Positions 25,401-32,126 of a DNA stretch of 36,943 nucleotides are shown piece by piece. Below the pieces are notes generated by a model that saw nothing but the letters and a program-made list of their open reading frames with translations, ran no database searches and had not been told where the DNA came from. Both the position numbers and the translations under genes were made by a program. Within the stretch, counting starts at the first letter, position 1; each line of letters opens with the position of its first letter. Source of the DNA: Bacteroidota bacterium (GTDB taxonomy: Bacteria; Bacteroidota; Bacteroidia; AKYH767-A; 2013-40CM-41-45); NCBI GenBank assembly GCA_026391945.1, contig JAPLDA010000020.1:1-36943 (forward strand), in the 5' to 3' direction.

Positions 25401-25889
25401 CAGGTTAATGGCCGAAGTGAAAGGAACAGGTTTCAGTTCACTTACTTTCTGGTTGATGCTGGCTGTAAGAAGTTCGATGTTGGATGTTGGAAATGAACTG
25501 TCCTCCTCCTGATTCCTGGTTCCTGATTCCTGGCTCTGCAACTTCAGTTGCAGTACATTCAGCAACTTGTCTTTTACTTCAGCAAAATGTTCCCCAATGA
25601 TTTTCGCCGCCTGTTCATGTGAAATGATTTTTCCGATCCGGTACAAATGAATTAACGGGATGACGATGAAATTCCCGACGATGAAAAAGATACCAAGGAT
25701 GAAAGAATAAAACAACGTGGTACGAAGCCCGGAACTGAAGTGTCCGAAATACTCCAGTGAAGTGATCAGCAGGTAAAAAGCGAGCAGCAACGAGAAAGAA
25801 TAAATCGCCCCACGAATCAACTGGTTCTTGTAATACTTGCGTATAAAAGCATCCAGTTTCTCAATGAGCAGTTGGTAATTATCTTTCAT
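22494..25889 (-). CDS. DUF4175 family giant membrane-anchored coiled-coil protein
   Basis: 1131 residues. The N-terminus has two close transmembrane helices (about 27-45 and 58-80) and a third near 170-190 (YAFIPFLVLMVLLFTAPSLI). A periplasmic beta-rich region of about 350 residues follows. The second half is extraordinarily rich in Gln, Lys, Glu, Leu and Met, with long coiled coils (about 520-800 and 850-1090). This architecture is that of Bacteroidota DUF4175 proteins. The function is not established; position beside an RsbW-like ATPase suggests envelope stress or a structural scaffold. Residues about 117-137 hold an in-frame 7-base word-repeat island. Minus-strand TACCTTTG (25965-25958) is a perfect -7 box, giving a leader of about 60 bases. 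Confidence 0.85.
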   Translation of the reverse strand: MKDNYQLLIEKLDAFIRKYYKNQLIRGAIYSFSLLLAFYLLITSLEYFGHFSSGLRTTLFYSFILGIFFIVGNFIVIPLIHLYRIGKIISHEQAAKIIGEHFAEVKDKLLNVLQLKLQSQESGTRNQEEDSSFPTSNIELLTASINQKVSELKPVPFTSAINLNENRKYLRYAFIPFLVLMVLLFTAPSLIRESTKRLIEHGTYFEKPAPFVFEVLNKELKTVQQQDFQLDVKISGNEIPHEAYLEIDNNQFKLDKENTVNFHHVFKNVQKTTPFRLFADGFYSKEYTLEALPNPVLMNFEIGLEYPAYLGKQNEKIQNTGDLVIPSGTKVIWKFNTQNTDALRLNFQDTSLSLAKSDENSFAFSKRFTKNDSYSVTTSNRFLNSKDSIRYSVSVIPDLYPSIAVEAQKDSFSTRKTYFKGIIKDDYGFSKLTFNYHFLKSSAVDSSGSTSSENRNKPFSESINIAKNSTQDPFFYYWDVSDVHVAAGDEIEYYFEVTDNDAIAGGKSTKTQTQLFKAPTLKEIAENTSKNNDNIKNDLKESIAAAKQLQKDVSDLNKKLLDKKEMNWEDKKKAEELLKKEKELEKKLEEVKNKNQQNNEQKSEYKQPDKDLLDKQQQLQALMDKLMTPELQKLMEELQKMMDQVDKAKLQEQLGQMKMDNKDVQKELERALELFKQMEFEQKLENNISKLNDLAKKQDELAKKSEEKNADSKDLKDKQSDLNKQFEDFKKDMNDLEKKNAALEKPNDLKKTDEEQKDIQKDMQNSEEQLSQGKNSKASKSQKNASQKMEQLSQKMSKMKQEMEQEQQEEDENALRALLENLLRLSFDQEKLMQDLKTLDVNNPQYLKTSQQQRKLKDDAKMIEDSLFALSKRILQIQSKVNKEISGINQNMDAALDNLEDRLVPQARSRQQFVMTSVNDLALLLSEALKQMQQQQANSSASCSKPGKGKPKSASELRKMQEELNKNMKKMMEAMKQGNKPGKTGQGQQGMSEQLAKMAAQQEYIRNELNKMNMQENKDGKNTLGDLQQIQKKMEESENDIVNKMVTEQTLKRQEDILTRLLESEKAERERDQDEQRKSEEAKNNIHRNPSEFEEYKRLKLKEMELLRTVPPSLNSYYKKKVNDYFQTLEK
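25477..25540 (-). repeat. In-frame 7-base word-repeat island inside the DUF4175 gene
   Basis: Plus-strand words CCTGATT, CCTGGTT, CCTGATT, CCTGGCT occupy 25508-25535, and GATGTTG twice occupies 25477-25490. On the coding strand they give SQESGTRNQEE and FPTSN. The 7-base period is exact, so successive words shift codon phase, yet no stop arises. Confidence 0.85.
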
Positions 25890-25896
25890 GGCGTTG

Positions 25897-25929
25897 ATTA
25901 CGAATACGAATCAGTACGAATATACGAAT
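25897..25929 (-). repeat. ATTCGTA word island in the DUF4175 leader
   Basis: On the minus strand: ATTCGTA, one base, ATTCGTA, two bases, GATTCG, then TATTCG. It matches the island before pccB at 21 of 23 positions. It lies between the predicted -7 box (25958-25965) and the DUF4175 start codon, so it would be transcribed as 5' leader. Confidence 0.75.
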
Positions 25930-25957
25930 GGGGAAGAAAACGGTTGACTTCTATTGG

Positions 25958-25965
25958 CAAAGGTA
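25958..25965 (-). promoter_or_regulatory. Promoter -7 box for the DUF4175-HATPase operon
   Basis: TACCTTTG on the minus strand is a perfect TAnnTTTG match 69 bases upstream of the start codon. No TTG is at the ideal spacing. The rest of 25930-26111 shows no gene. Confidence 0.5.
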
Positions 25966-26111
25966 AGGATTGAACGGGTTCTGAGATTATTTATTATGTT
26001 AGGAAAAGCTTAAGAAGCTCCGTGTTCCTTGTGACACTACCGTGAATATTTTTTTTAACTGCTGCAAACATATGAGAAATGGAGGATGTAGAGGGGAATG
26101 CATTAGTCTCA

Positions 26112-27062
26112 TTACAACTTCCTGAATCTTCCGAAAACGCCCAGCGGAAGTTTATGTCCCGACGTCGCATGAAGATAGAGTTCACCGGTATTTACTTCCG
26201 GAATTCCGGAAAGCAAATTCTCAATGATGAGCGAAGAAAATCCGAGCGAGTACGTGTTGAGAATGAGAAAACACTGCTGATCATCGAGCAGGGTTAATAC
26301 ATGCTTCATCATTTCATTGATGTGGTCTTCGAGTTTCCATTTTTCTCCTGCCGATCCATGTCCGTATGCCGGAGGATCAAGGATGATTCCGCTGTATTTT
26401 TTTCCGCGCTTCACTTCCCGTTTTACAAATGTCAATGCATCCTCCACGATCCAACGGATGTCCTTCAGCCCGGAAAGTTCCATGTTTTCTTTCGACCACG
26501 TGACCACCTGCTTGATGGAATCAAGATGGGTGATGTCGGCTCCTGCCGCTTTTGCCGCCAGCGAAGCTCCTCCGGTGTACGCAAAAAGGTTGAGGACTTT
26601 GGGCTGTTCTGCCTTCATCAGGCGAACACTTTCAGAAATGTAATCCCAGTTCACGGCCTGCTCCGGAAAAATACCGACATGTTTGAAAGCAGTAAGTGCC
26701 AGCCGGAATTTTAATATGTGAATTTTATTGGCCGTTTCTATGTCGTTTGCCGGATGTTCTCTGTTGCCGGATTCCTCTTGACTCTTGACTCTTGACTCTT
26801 GACTTTCATTCATCAACGGGTATTCAATCACCCAACGATCCGGCATGTCCTTCAGTTTTTTCCAGTCGCCGGATGAACTTGATCCCGGAACGAACCTCAC
26901 ATGAGCCGTCTTTTCCCATTCTCTTTCAGAAAGTTTTTTATCCCAGACAGCCTGCGGCTCAGGTCGTATGGTGATGTATTTACCGAAACGTTCCAGTTTT
27001 TCGAACTCGCCGCAATCGATGAGTTCGTAATCGGGAAAGTGGGTTGGGGTGAGCAGTTCCAT
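26112..27062 (-). CDS. Class I SAM-dependent rRNA methyltransferase, RlmI-like
   Basis: 316 residues from ATG 27062 (MELLTPTHFPDYELIDCGEF), the start that matches homologues; the longer frame from 27113 is not supported. It has the N-terminal FGKYITIRPEPQAVWDKKL region and a Rossmann methyltransferase with VLNLFAYTGGASLAAKAAGA (SAM-binding motif I), THLDSIKQVVTWSKENMEL, and IILDPPAYGHG (motif IV). By family it would methylate a base in rRNA, probably a 23S rRNA cytosine C5. Residues 87-102 (SQESRVKSQEESGNRE) are an in-frame word-repeat insertion within a stretch that is short in homologues I recall. Followed by 222 bases without a gene. Confidence 0.85.
   Translation of the reverse strand: MELLTPTHFPDYELIDCGEFEKLERFGKYITIRPEPQAVWDKKLSEREWEKTAHVRFVPGSSSSGDWKKLKDMPDRWVIEYPLMNESQESRVKSQEESGNREHPANDIETANKIHILKFRLALTAFKHVGIFPEQAVNWDYISESVRLMKAEQPKVLNLFAYTGGASLAAKAAGADITHLDSIKQVVTWSKENMELSGLKDIRWIVEDALTFVKREVKRGKKYSGIILDPPAYGHGSAGEKWKLEDHINEMMKHVLTLLDDQQCFLILNTYSLGFSSLIIENLLSGIPEVNTGELYLHATSGHKLPLGVFGRFRKL
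26775..26802 (-). repeat. Four perfect 7-base tandem repeats inside the RlmI-like gene
   Basis: CTCTTGA occurs four times in tandem on the plus strand at 26775-26802. On the coding strand it encodes part of SQESRVKSQEES. It is an exact heptamer tandem repeat within a conserved enzyme gene. Confidence 0.93.
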
Positions 27063-27186
27063 GGGGCGAAAGTAATGATTTGATGTTGGAAGACGGAGGA
27101 TGGAATTCACCAATTAATTTTTTTAAACAAGTTCATTATCTTCAAAATCATTTCTATCTTTATCCTGTCATTAAAATCCAGAAATC

Positions 27187-27960
27187 ATGTCAACTGAAAA
27201 CACAAACGCGGTAATGAGTGTAGAATCATTACAAATGAAGGTGGAAAACCAGCAGAATATGATCAAACAACTTTCCACCGAGAACGAAGAACTGTATCAC
27301 CAATTCAATCATCTGATGATCAGAAATAACAAGCTGCTTAAACGGATTGATGACTTGCAGGGAATCATTGATGATCTGCACATCAGAATTGAAGAGTTGC
27401 AATTGATCAATGGAAACATGCTGAAAATTAATGACAGGATAAAAGCCGGAAAAGATCATGTACTTTCCGGTAATGATAGTATTCTTTCGTCCTGCGATGC
27501 TTTTGAAAAACAAAATGACGATATAAAATACCGGGATGAATTCAAAAGCGTGTTTACTCAGTGGAAAAATTATCCCGGCCAGGATGGCAAGAACGAACCC
27601 AACCTTCGCAAGCAGGCGCAGATGCTGGTCCATATTTACCATCACAAAACCCTTCGCGCCGCTGACTTATTTAACCTCACAGGAGTTGGCGGAGTAACCG
27701 GCGCCCGTTATGTTGCCACTTTGAAAAAATTCGGTCTCATCAGTTATACCGGTGCCCGTAAAAAAGGATGGTATGAAATGACAAAAAAAGGAATTGAGTT
27801 CGTTGATCATTCCAATGAAAATCCGCTACCGGTGAACCCAATATCTTATGCGGGGAACCCGGCCGGCGCTGTTTTACCATCCGTCGAGTTACAGGGAATT
27901 CCCGTGAGAGAAGATGTAAAAGAATTGCTTGCCTCCCAGTTCGATCACGCCGACCTTTAA
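27187..27960 (+). CDS. Coiled-coil plus winged-helix DNA-binding-type protein
   Basis: 257 residues, no signal peptide or membrane segment. Residues about 8-85 form a continuous coiled coil (MKVENQQNMIKQLSTENEEL, then LLKRIDDLQGIIDDLHIRIE). Residues about 135-205 look like a winged helix: RKQAQMLVHIYHHKTLRAAD, LTGVGGVTGARYVATLKKFG as the helix-turn-helix, and LISYTGARKKGWYEMTKKG as the wing. The C-terminal 50 residues are unstructured. I do not recognise a named family. The dimeric coiled coil plus wHTH suggests a regulator that may bridge DNA sites; this is inference. The structured repeat copy B begins within about eight bases of its stop. Confidence 0.75.
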   Translation: MSTENTNAVMSVESLQMKVENQQNMIKQLSTENEELYHQFNHLMIRNNKLLKRIDDLQGIIDDLHIRIEELQLINGNMLKINDRIKAGKDHVLSGNDSILSSCDAFEKQNDDIKYRDEFKSVFTQWKNYPGQDGKNEPNLRKQAQMLVHIYHHKTLRAADLFNLTGVGGVTGARYVATLKKFGLISYTGARKKGWYEMTKKGIEFVDHSNENPLPVNPISYAGNPAGAVLPSVELQGIPVREDVKELLASQFDHADL

Positions 27961-27967
27961 TGCCATT

Positions 27968-28029
27968 ACTCAATATAAAATAATCCAATCCGCATTGGCG
28001 GAAGCATTATGCCGATGGAGTGGCTGTAT
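27968..28029. mobile_element. Structured repeat element, copy B
   Basis: 62 bases aligning without gaps to 13499-13560 (53 identical). Outer pairing TTACTC/GAGTGG (27966-27971 with 28018-28023) is kept by two G-T pairs; inner pairing TCCGC/GCGGA (27989-27993 with 27998-28002). An alternative hairpin CCAAT/ATTGG (27985-27989 with 27994-27998) is also possible. No clear target duplication is visible. It sits directly 3' of the coiled-coil gene. Confidence 0.75.
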
Positions 28030-28113
28030 AAGAGAATTTTTCCTGTGAAATGATTTGTTCCCGAAGGAGTAAAATCTCCTCATTTTGATTTAGTGATTCT
28101 ATCCTGAATCGTG

Positions 28114-28121
28114 TAAGTTTG
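28114..28121 (+). promoter_or_regulatory. gltX promoter -7 box
   Basis: TAAGTTTG is a perfect TAnnTTTG match, 16 bases before the gltX start codon. The nearest upstream TTG (28085-28087) is 26 bases away, longer than ideal. Confidence 0.55.
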
Positions 28122-28137
28122 CATTCAATTTTTAAAA

Positions 28138-29688
28138 ATGGAAAAAAGAACCCGGACACGTTTTGCTCCCAGTCCTACCGGCCCGTTGCACATGGGCGGT
28201 GTGCGCACGGCTTTGTATGCCTATCTTTTTGCGAAACAAAAAGGCGGCGACTTTCTTCTACGCATAGAAGATACTGATCAGAACCGTTTCGTTCCCGGGG
28301 CGGAAGAATACATCATCGAAGCACTTCACTGGTGCGGAATTAAGATTGACGAAGGAGTTTCCGCCGGCGGAAAATTTTCTCCGTACCGCCAGAGTGAGCG
28401 GAAAGAAATGTACAGGAAGTATGCGGAGCAACTGGTTGAAAGCGGGCATGCGTATTACGCATTTGATGCTTCTGCAGAACTCGACACCGCAAGAAAACTG
28501 GCGGAGGCAGCGGGGAAAACATTTTCCTATGATTCATCTTCGCGGATGAACATGAAAAATTCGTTATCCCTTCCGAAGAATGAAACCAGCCGGTTGATTT
28601 CAGAAAACACTCCTCATGTCATCCGCCTCAACGTTCCGGTGAATGAAGAAATCAGGTTCACTGATTTGGTTCGTGGTGAAGTTGTTTTTCATTCAAACCT
28701 GGTAGACGATAAAGTATTATTGAAGAGCGACGGCATGCCAACCTATCATCTTGCACACATTGTGGATGATGTGCTGATGGAAATTACCCATGCCATCCGC
28801 GGTGAAGAATGGCTTCCATCGGCGCCTGCACATATTCTTATTTATGATTTTCTTGGATGGAAGGAACAGATGCCTCACTATGCACACCTTCCTTTGCTTT
28901 TAAAACCGGATGGGAATGGAAAACTTAGTAAACGCGATGGCGACCGTTTGGGATTTCCTGTTTTCCCGTTGGAGTGGAAGGATCCGGCAACAGGTGAAAT
29001 TTCTTCCGGTTACCGCGAAAGAGGTTATTATCCCGAAGCATTCGTGAACATGCTGGCGTTTCTCGGATGGAACCCGGGAACCGAACAGGAAATTTTTTCG
29101 ATGGATGAACTGATACGGAATTTTTCTTTTCACCATGTCCACAAAGCCGGGGCACGCTTCGATCCTGAAAAAACAAAATGGTTCAACCAGCAATACCTGC
29201 ATAAAAAAAGTGATGAGGAACTGGCAAAGGAATTTTTGCCGGTGGTTGAAAGGGAACTTAACAGTCCGCAGTCCGCAGTTTGCAGTCCGCAGTTTGTTCA
29301 GCGCATTTGCGGACTGGTAAAAGAGAAGGCAACGTTTGTAAGCGAGTTCTGGAATCTTTCTTCTTATCTTTTCATTGCTCCATCTGAATATGAACAGGAC
29401 GTGATTACTAAAAAGTGGAATGAAAATTCTTCCAAGTTCTTTAATGGTTTCATTGAGAACCTGCAGGCGCTAACGGGTTTTACAAGAGATGACATTGATA
29501 AAACAATTAAGCAAACGGCTGCTGATACAGGAATCAAACCTGGGGAAATCATGCAACTGCTTCGTGTGCTCATCAGCGGAAGAGGAAGCGGAGTAGATTT
29601 ACTTGGTATGATGGCGTTGCTTGGCCACGATGAAGTGTGCAGCCGGCTGGAGAGAGGATTGTTAAACGTGAAAGAAAAGGTTCAATAA
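28138..29688 (+). CDS. gltX: Glutamyl-tRNA synthetase
   Basis: 516 residues. RTRFAPSPTGPLHMGGVRTA carries the HIGH-equivalent motif (HMGG), and KLSKRD at 262-267 is the KMSKS loop. FLLRIEDTDQNR and GEEWLPSAPAHILIYDFLGW are GluRS-specific. It charges tRNA-Glu (possibly also tRNA-Gln in other species, but here glnS is next door, so a discriminating enzyme is likely). Residues about 375-386 (NSPQSAVCSPQF) are an in-frame 7-base word-repeat island in the linker before the anticodon-binding domain. Confidence 0.96.
   Translation: MEKRTRTRFAPSPTGPLHMGGVRTALYAYLFAKQKGGDFLLRIEDTDQNRFVPGAEEYIIEALHWCGIKIDEGVSAGGKFSPYRQSERKEMYRKYAEQLVESGHAYYAFDASAELDTARKLAEAAGKTFSYDSSSRMNMKNSLSLPKNETSRLISENTPHVIRLNVPVNEEIRFTDLVRGEVVFHSNLVDDKVLLKSDGMPTYHLAHIVDDVLMEITHAIRGEEWLPSAPAHILIYDFLGWKEQMPHYAHLPLLLKPDGNGKLSKRDGDRLGFPVFPLEWKDPATGEISSGYRERGYYPEAFVNMLAFLGWNPGTEQEIFSMDELIRNFSFHHVHKAGARFDPEKTKWFNQQYLHKKSDEELAKEFLPVVERELNSPQSAVCSPQFVQRICGLVKEKATFVSEFWNLSSYLFIAPSEYEQDVITKKWNENSSKFFNGFIENLQALTGFTRDDIDKTIKQTAADTGIKPGEIMQLLRVLISGRGSGVDLLGMMALLGHDEVCSRLERGLLNVKEKVQ
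29263..29297 (+). repeat. Five 7-base words in frame inside gltX
   Basis: The words are AGTCCGC, AGTCCGC, AGTTTGC, AGTCCGC, AGTTTGT in exact 7-base register. Translation is SPQSAVCSPQFV, lying between the catalytic and anticodon-binding parts of GluRS. Confidence 0.92.
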
Positions 29689-29689
29689 A

Positions 29690-29797
29690 GTGTTTATGTG
29701 TTGAAGTGCGTAAGTGCCGGAGTGTTGAAGAGAGCCTTTACTAAAACACTTGCGTACTCAAACACCCAAACACTTATTTACTTAAACACTCAAAAAA
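29690..29797. repeat. Word-repeat island between gltX and glnS
   Basis: The left part repeats AGTGTTT-, AAGTGCG- and TAAGTG-like words. The right part repeats ACTCAA, ACACCCAA, ACACTTAT, TTACTTAA, ACACTCAA in about 8-base steps. The halves are imperfectly complementary (CACTTGCGTACTCAAACAC against the reverse complement of the left arm). The island ends at the base before the glnS ATG. Confidence 0.7.
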
Positions 29798-29798
29798 A

Positions 29799-31487
29799 AT
29801 GTCAATAGAAAAAGGACAGAATTTTTTAGAAGAAATTGTCGCTGAAGACGTGAAGAACAAAAAGCACGGAGGAAGAGTGCTTACCCGCTTTCCTCCCGAG
29901 CCGAACGGATACCTTCACATCGGGCATGCGAAATCAATCTGCCTCAACTTCGGATTGGCCAACCAGTTCGGTGGGAAAACCAATCTCCGCTTTGACGACA
30001 CCAACCCGGAAACAGAAGAAACGGAATATGTGGATAGCATCAAAGAAGACATCCGCTGGCTTGGTTTCAACTGGGCGAATGAATTTTATGCTTCTGATTA
30101 TTTCGACCAGATTTATGAATTCGCTGTTGCGCTGATAAAAAAAGGTCTGGCTTATGTGGACGATTCATCAGCAGAAGAAATTGCTTCGATGAAAGGAACA
30201 CCGACGGAGCCGGGGAAAAATTCTCCATACAGGGAAAGAAGCATCGAAGAAAACCTCGACCTCTTCGAACGCATGCGCAAAGGAGAATTCAAAGACGGTG
30301 AAAAAGTGTTGCGCGCAAAAGTCGACATGGCCTCCCCGAACATGCATCTCCGCGATCCGCTGATGTACCGGATCAAACACGTTCCGCATCATCGCACCAA
30401 AGACAAATGGTGCATTTACCCGATGTATGATTTTGCGCACGGCCAGAGCGATTCCATTGAGAACATCACTCATTCCATCTGTACACTGGAGTTCGAAGTG
30501 CATCGTCCGCTCTATGAATGGTTCATCGAGAAGCTCGGAATTTTTCCAAGCCATCAATATGAATTTGCAAGAGGCAACCTTACCTACACGGTCATGAGCA
30601 AAAGAAAGTTGCTCCAGCTGGTAAAAGAAAATCACGTAAGCGGCTGGGATGATCCGCGGATGCCGACCATCTGCGGGTTCAGGAGAAGAGGATATACACC
30701 GGAAAGCATCCGCAACTTCTGGGAGATGATCGGTATTGCGAGAAGAGAAAACATCATCGATGTGGGCGTGCTTGAATACTGTGTGCGTGAAGACCTGAAC
30801 AAAAGAGCCAACCGGGCTATGGTGGTAATGGATCCGTTGAAACTCATCATCACGAATTTCCCGGAAGGAAAAACAGAAATACTCCCGGCAGAAAATAATC
30901 CGGAGGCGGAAGACAAAGGAGGATACCGGGAACTTCCGTTCAGCCGCGAACTCTGGATTGAACGGGAAGATTTTATGGAGCATGCAGAAAAAGGATTTCA
31001 CCGGCTTGCCCCGGGTTTAATGGTACGTTTGAAACATGCCTTCATTGTGAAATGCGAATCATTCGAAAAAAATAGTGATGGTTCCATTCGCGAAATTCAC
31101 TGTACGTATGTTCCGGAAAGTCGCAGCGGACAAGACGCCAGCGGCATTAAAACCAAGGGTGTGATCCATTGGGTGGATGCGGCCGATTGCATTTCCGTGG
31201 AGGTGAGAAATTACGACCGTCTATTTAAAGCAGAAGATCCTTCCAATGAAGACGGAGATTTCAAAGACTACCTCAATCCGCACAGCCTGGAAATAATTAA
31301 AGAAGCAAAGGCAGAACCTTCATTACGGAATTCAAAACCGGGAGCTCAGTTCCAGTTTATGCGAAAGGGATATTACTGCGTTGACAAAGAATCAACAGAA
31401 GGGAAAATTATTTTCAACCGGACCGTTACACTCAAAGACAGTTGGTCGAAAGAACAGCAGAAGGGAAAGTTGACAGAATCAATTTAA
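29799..31487 (+). CDS. glnS: Glutaminyl-tRNA synthetase
   Basis: 562 residues. [20 protein letters not shown] contains HIGH, and [11 protein letters not shown] the KMSKS equivalent. [20 protein letters not shown] and [20 protein letters not shown] are diagnostic for GlnRS over GluRS. The C-terminal two-barrel anticodon-binding region reads through to [24 protein letters not shown]. It follows gltX on the same strand, separated by the word-repeat island. Presence of GlnRS means the cell charges tRNA-Gln directly. Confidence 0.97.
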   Translation: MSIEKGQNFLEEIVAEDVKNKKHGGRVLTRFPPEPNGYLHIGHAKSICLNFGLANQFGGKTNLRFDDTNPETEETEYVDSIKEDIRWLGFNWANEFYASDYFDQIYEFAVALIKKGLAYVDDSSAEEIASMKGTPTEPGKNSPYRERSIEENLDLFERMRKGEFKDGEKVLRAKVDMASPNMHLRDPLMYRIKHVPHHRTKDKWCIYPMYDFAHGQSDSIENITHSICTLEFEVHRPLYEWFIEKLGIFPSHQYEFARGNLTYTVMSKRKLLQLVKENHVSGWDDPRMPTICGFRRRGYTPESIRNFWEMIGIARRENIIDVGVLEYCVREDLNKRANRAMVVMDPLKLIITNFPEGKTEILPAENNPEAEDKGGYRELPFSRELWIEREDFMEHAEKGFHRLAPGLMVRLKHAFIVKCESFEKNSDGSIREIHCTYVPESRSGQDASGIKTKGVIHWVDAADCISVEVRNYDRLFKAEDPSNEDGDFKDYLNPHSLEIIKEAKAEPSLRNSKPGAQFQFMRKGYYCVDKESTEGKIIFNRTVTLKDSWSKEQQKGKLTESI

Positions 31488-31496
31488 TCAAATTCA

Positions 31497-31560
31497 GGAT
31501 GTGGAGATTTTTGGATTCAGGGCTCCTAAAAAAATCCGGAAATCTCAAAATCCTTTAATC
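31497..31560. repeat. Word-repeat island between glnS and folB
   Basis: GAGATTTTTGGATT and AATCCGGAAATCTC are complementary at 11 of 14 positions, and the right half continues with AAAATCC, TTTAATCC and CAAATC words. It occupies most of the 87-base gap. Confidence 0.6.
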
Positions 31561-31574
31561 CCAAATCAAAATAT

Positions 31575-31931
31575 ATGGGGATCATACAGGTTACAGGAAT
31601 CAGGTGTTATGCCTATCATGGCTGCAATCAGGAAGAAGCCACCATCGGTGGTTCTTACATTGTTGATGTAAACATCGAAACGGATTTCGATGAAGCGGCT
31701 TTAACGGATGACTTATCCAAAACGGTTGACTATGTTGAGGTTTCTGAAATTGTGAAACAGGAGATGGCCATTCGGTCGAAACTCATTGAACATGCGGCAC
31801 AGAGAATCTGCAATCATCTTCTGAAAAGCATTCAACGGATTCAAAAAGTGGAAGTCAGGTTAACGAAACTGAGTCCGCCTATCAACGGTGATGTTGAGAA
31901 AGTTACGGTCAAAATTGCAGGAACGAGGTAA
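31575..31931 (+). CDS. folB: Dihydroneopterin aldolase
   Basis: 118 residues, normal FolB length. VTGIRCYAYHGCNQEEATIG carries the conserved YxxHG motif near the N-terminus. VDYVEVSEIVKQEM and LIEHAAQRICNHLL (catalytic Glu/His region) and LTKLSPPINGDVEKVTVKI complete the tunnelling fold. It converts dihydroneopterin to 6-hydroxymethyl-dihydropterin in folate synthesis. It is on the same strand as glnS, 87 bases downstream. Confidence 0.95.
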   Translation: MGIIQVTGIRCYAYHGCNQEEATIGGSYIVDVNIETDFDEAALTDDLSKTVDYVEVSEIVKQEMAIRSKLIEHAAQRICNHLLKSIQRIQKVEVRLTKLSPPINGDVEKVTVKIAGTR

Positions 31932-31996
31932 TGTTCAGCGGTAATTTGCCGTAACACAAGTTCATTATTTCAGTAAAGAGGTAACAAATAACTTTT

Positions 31997-32004
31997 TATA
32001 TTTG
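31997..32004 (+). promoter_or_regulatory. tRNA-Cys promoter -7 box
   Basis: TATATTTG is a perfect TAnnTTTG match 12 bases before the tRNA 5' end; no well-spaced TTG is seen. Confidence 0.6.
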
Positions 32005-32016
32005 CACTCCCAAAAA

Positions 32017-32087
32017 GGTCCTGTGGCCGAGTGGTTAGGCAGAGGTCTGCAAAACCTTGTACAGCGGTTCAAATCCGCTCGGGACCT
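32017..32087 (+). tRNA. tRNA-Cys (anticodon GCA)
   Basis: Acceptor GGTCCTG pairs with CGGGACC (one T-G wobble). The anticodon stem GAGGT/ACCTT encloses loop CTGCAAA, giving anticodon GCA. The T arm is AGCGG-TTCAAAT-CCGCT. 71 nt including the discriminator T; CCA not encoded. Confidence 0.96.
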
Positions 32088-32095
32088 CAACCAAG

Positions 32096-32126
32096 AACGC
32101 CAGTCCATCGCGGATTGGCGTTTTTC
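32096..32126 (+). terminator. Terminator after tRNA-Cys
   Basis: AACGCCAGTCC (32096-32106) pairs with GGATTGGCGTT (32112-32122) with one wobble and a five-base loop; T tract 32121-32125. Confidence 0.88.

Noticed and set aside
26775-29297. CRISPR interpretation of the short repeats
   Set aside because: Repeats are 7-8 bases in direct tandem with no constant spacer length, and no cas gene is in the window.
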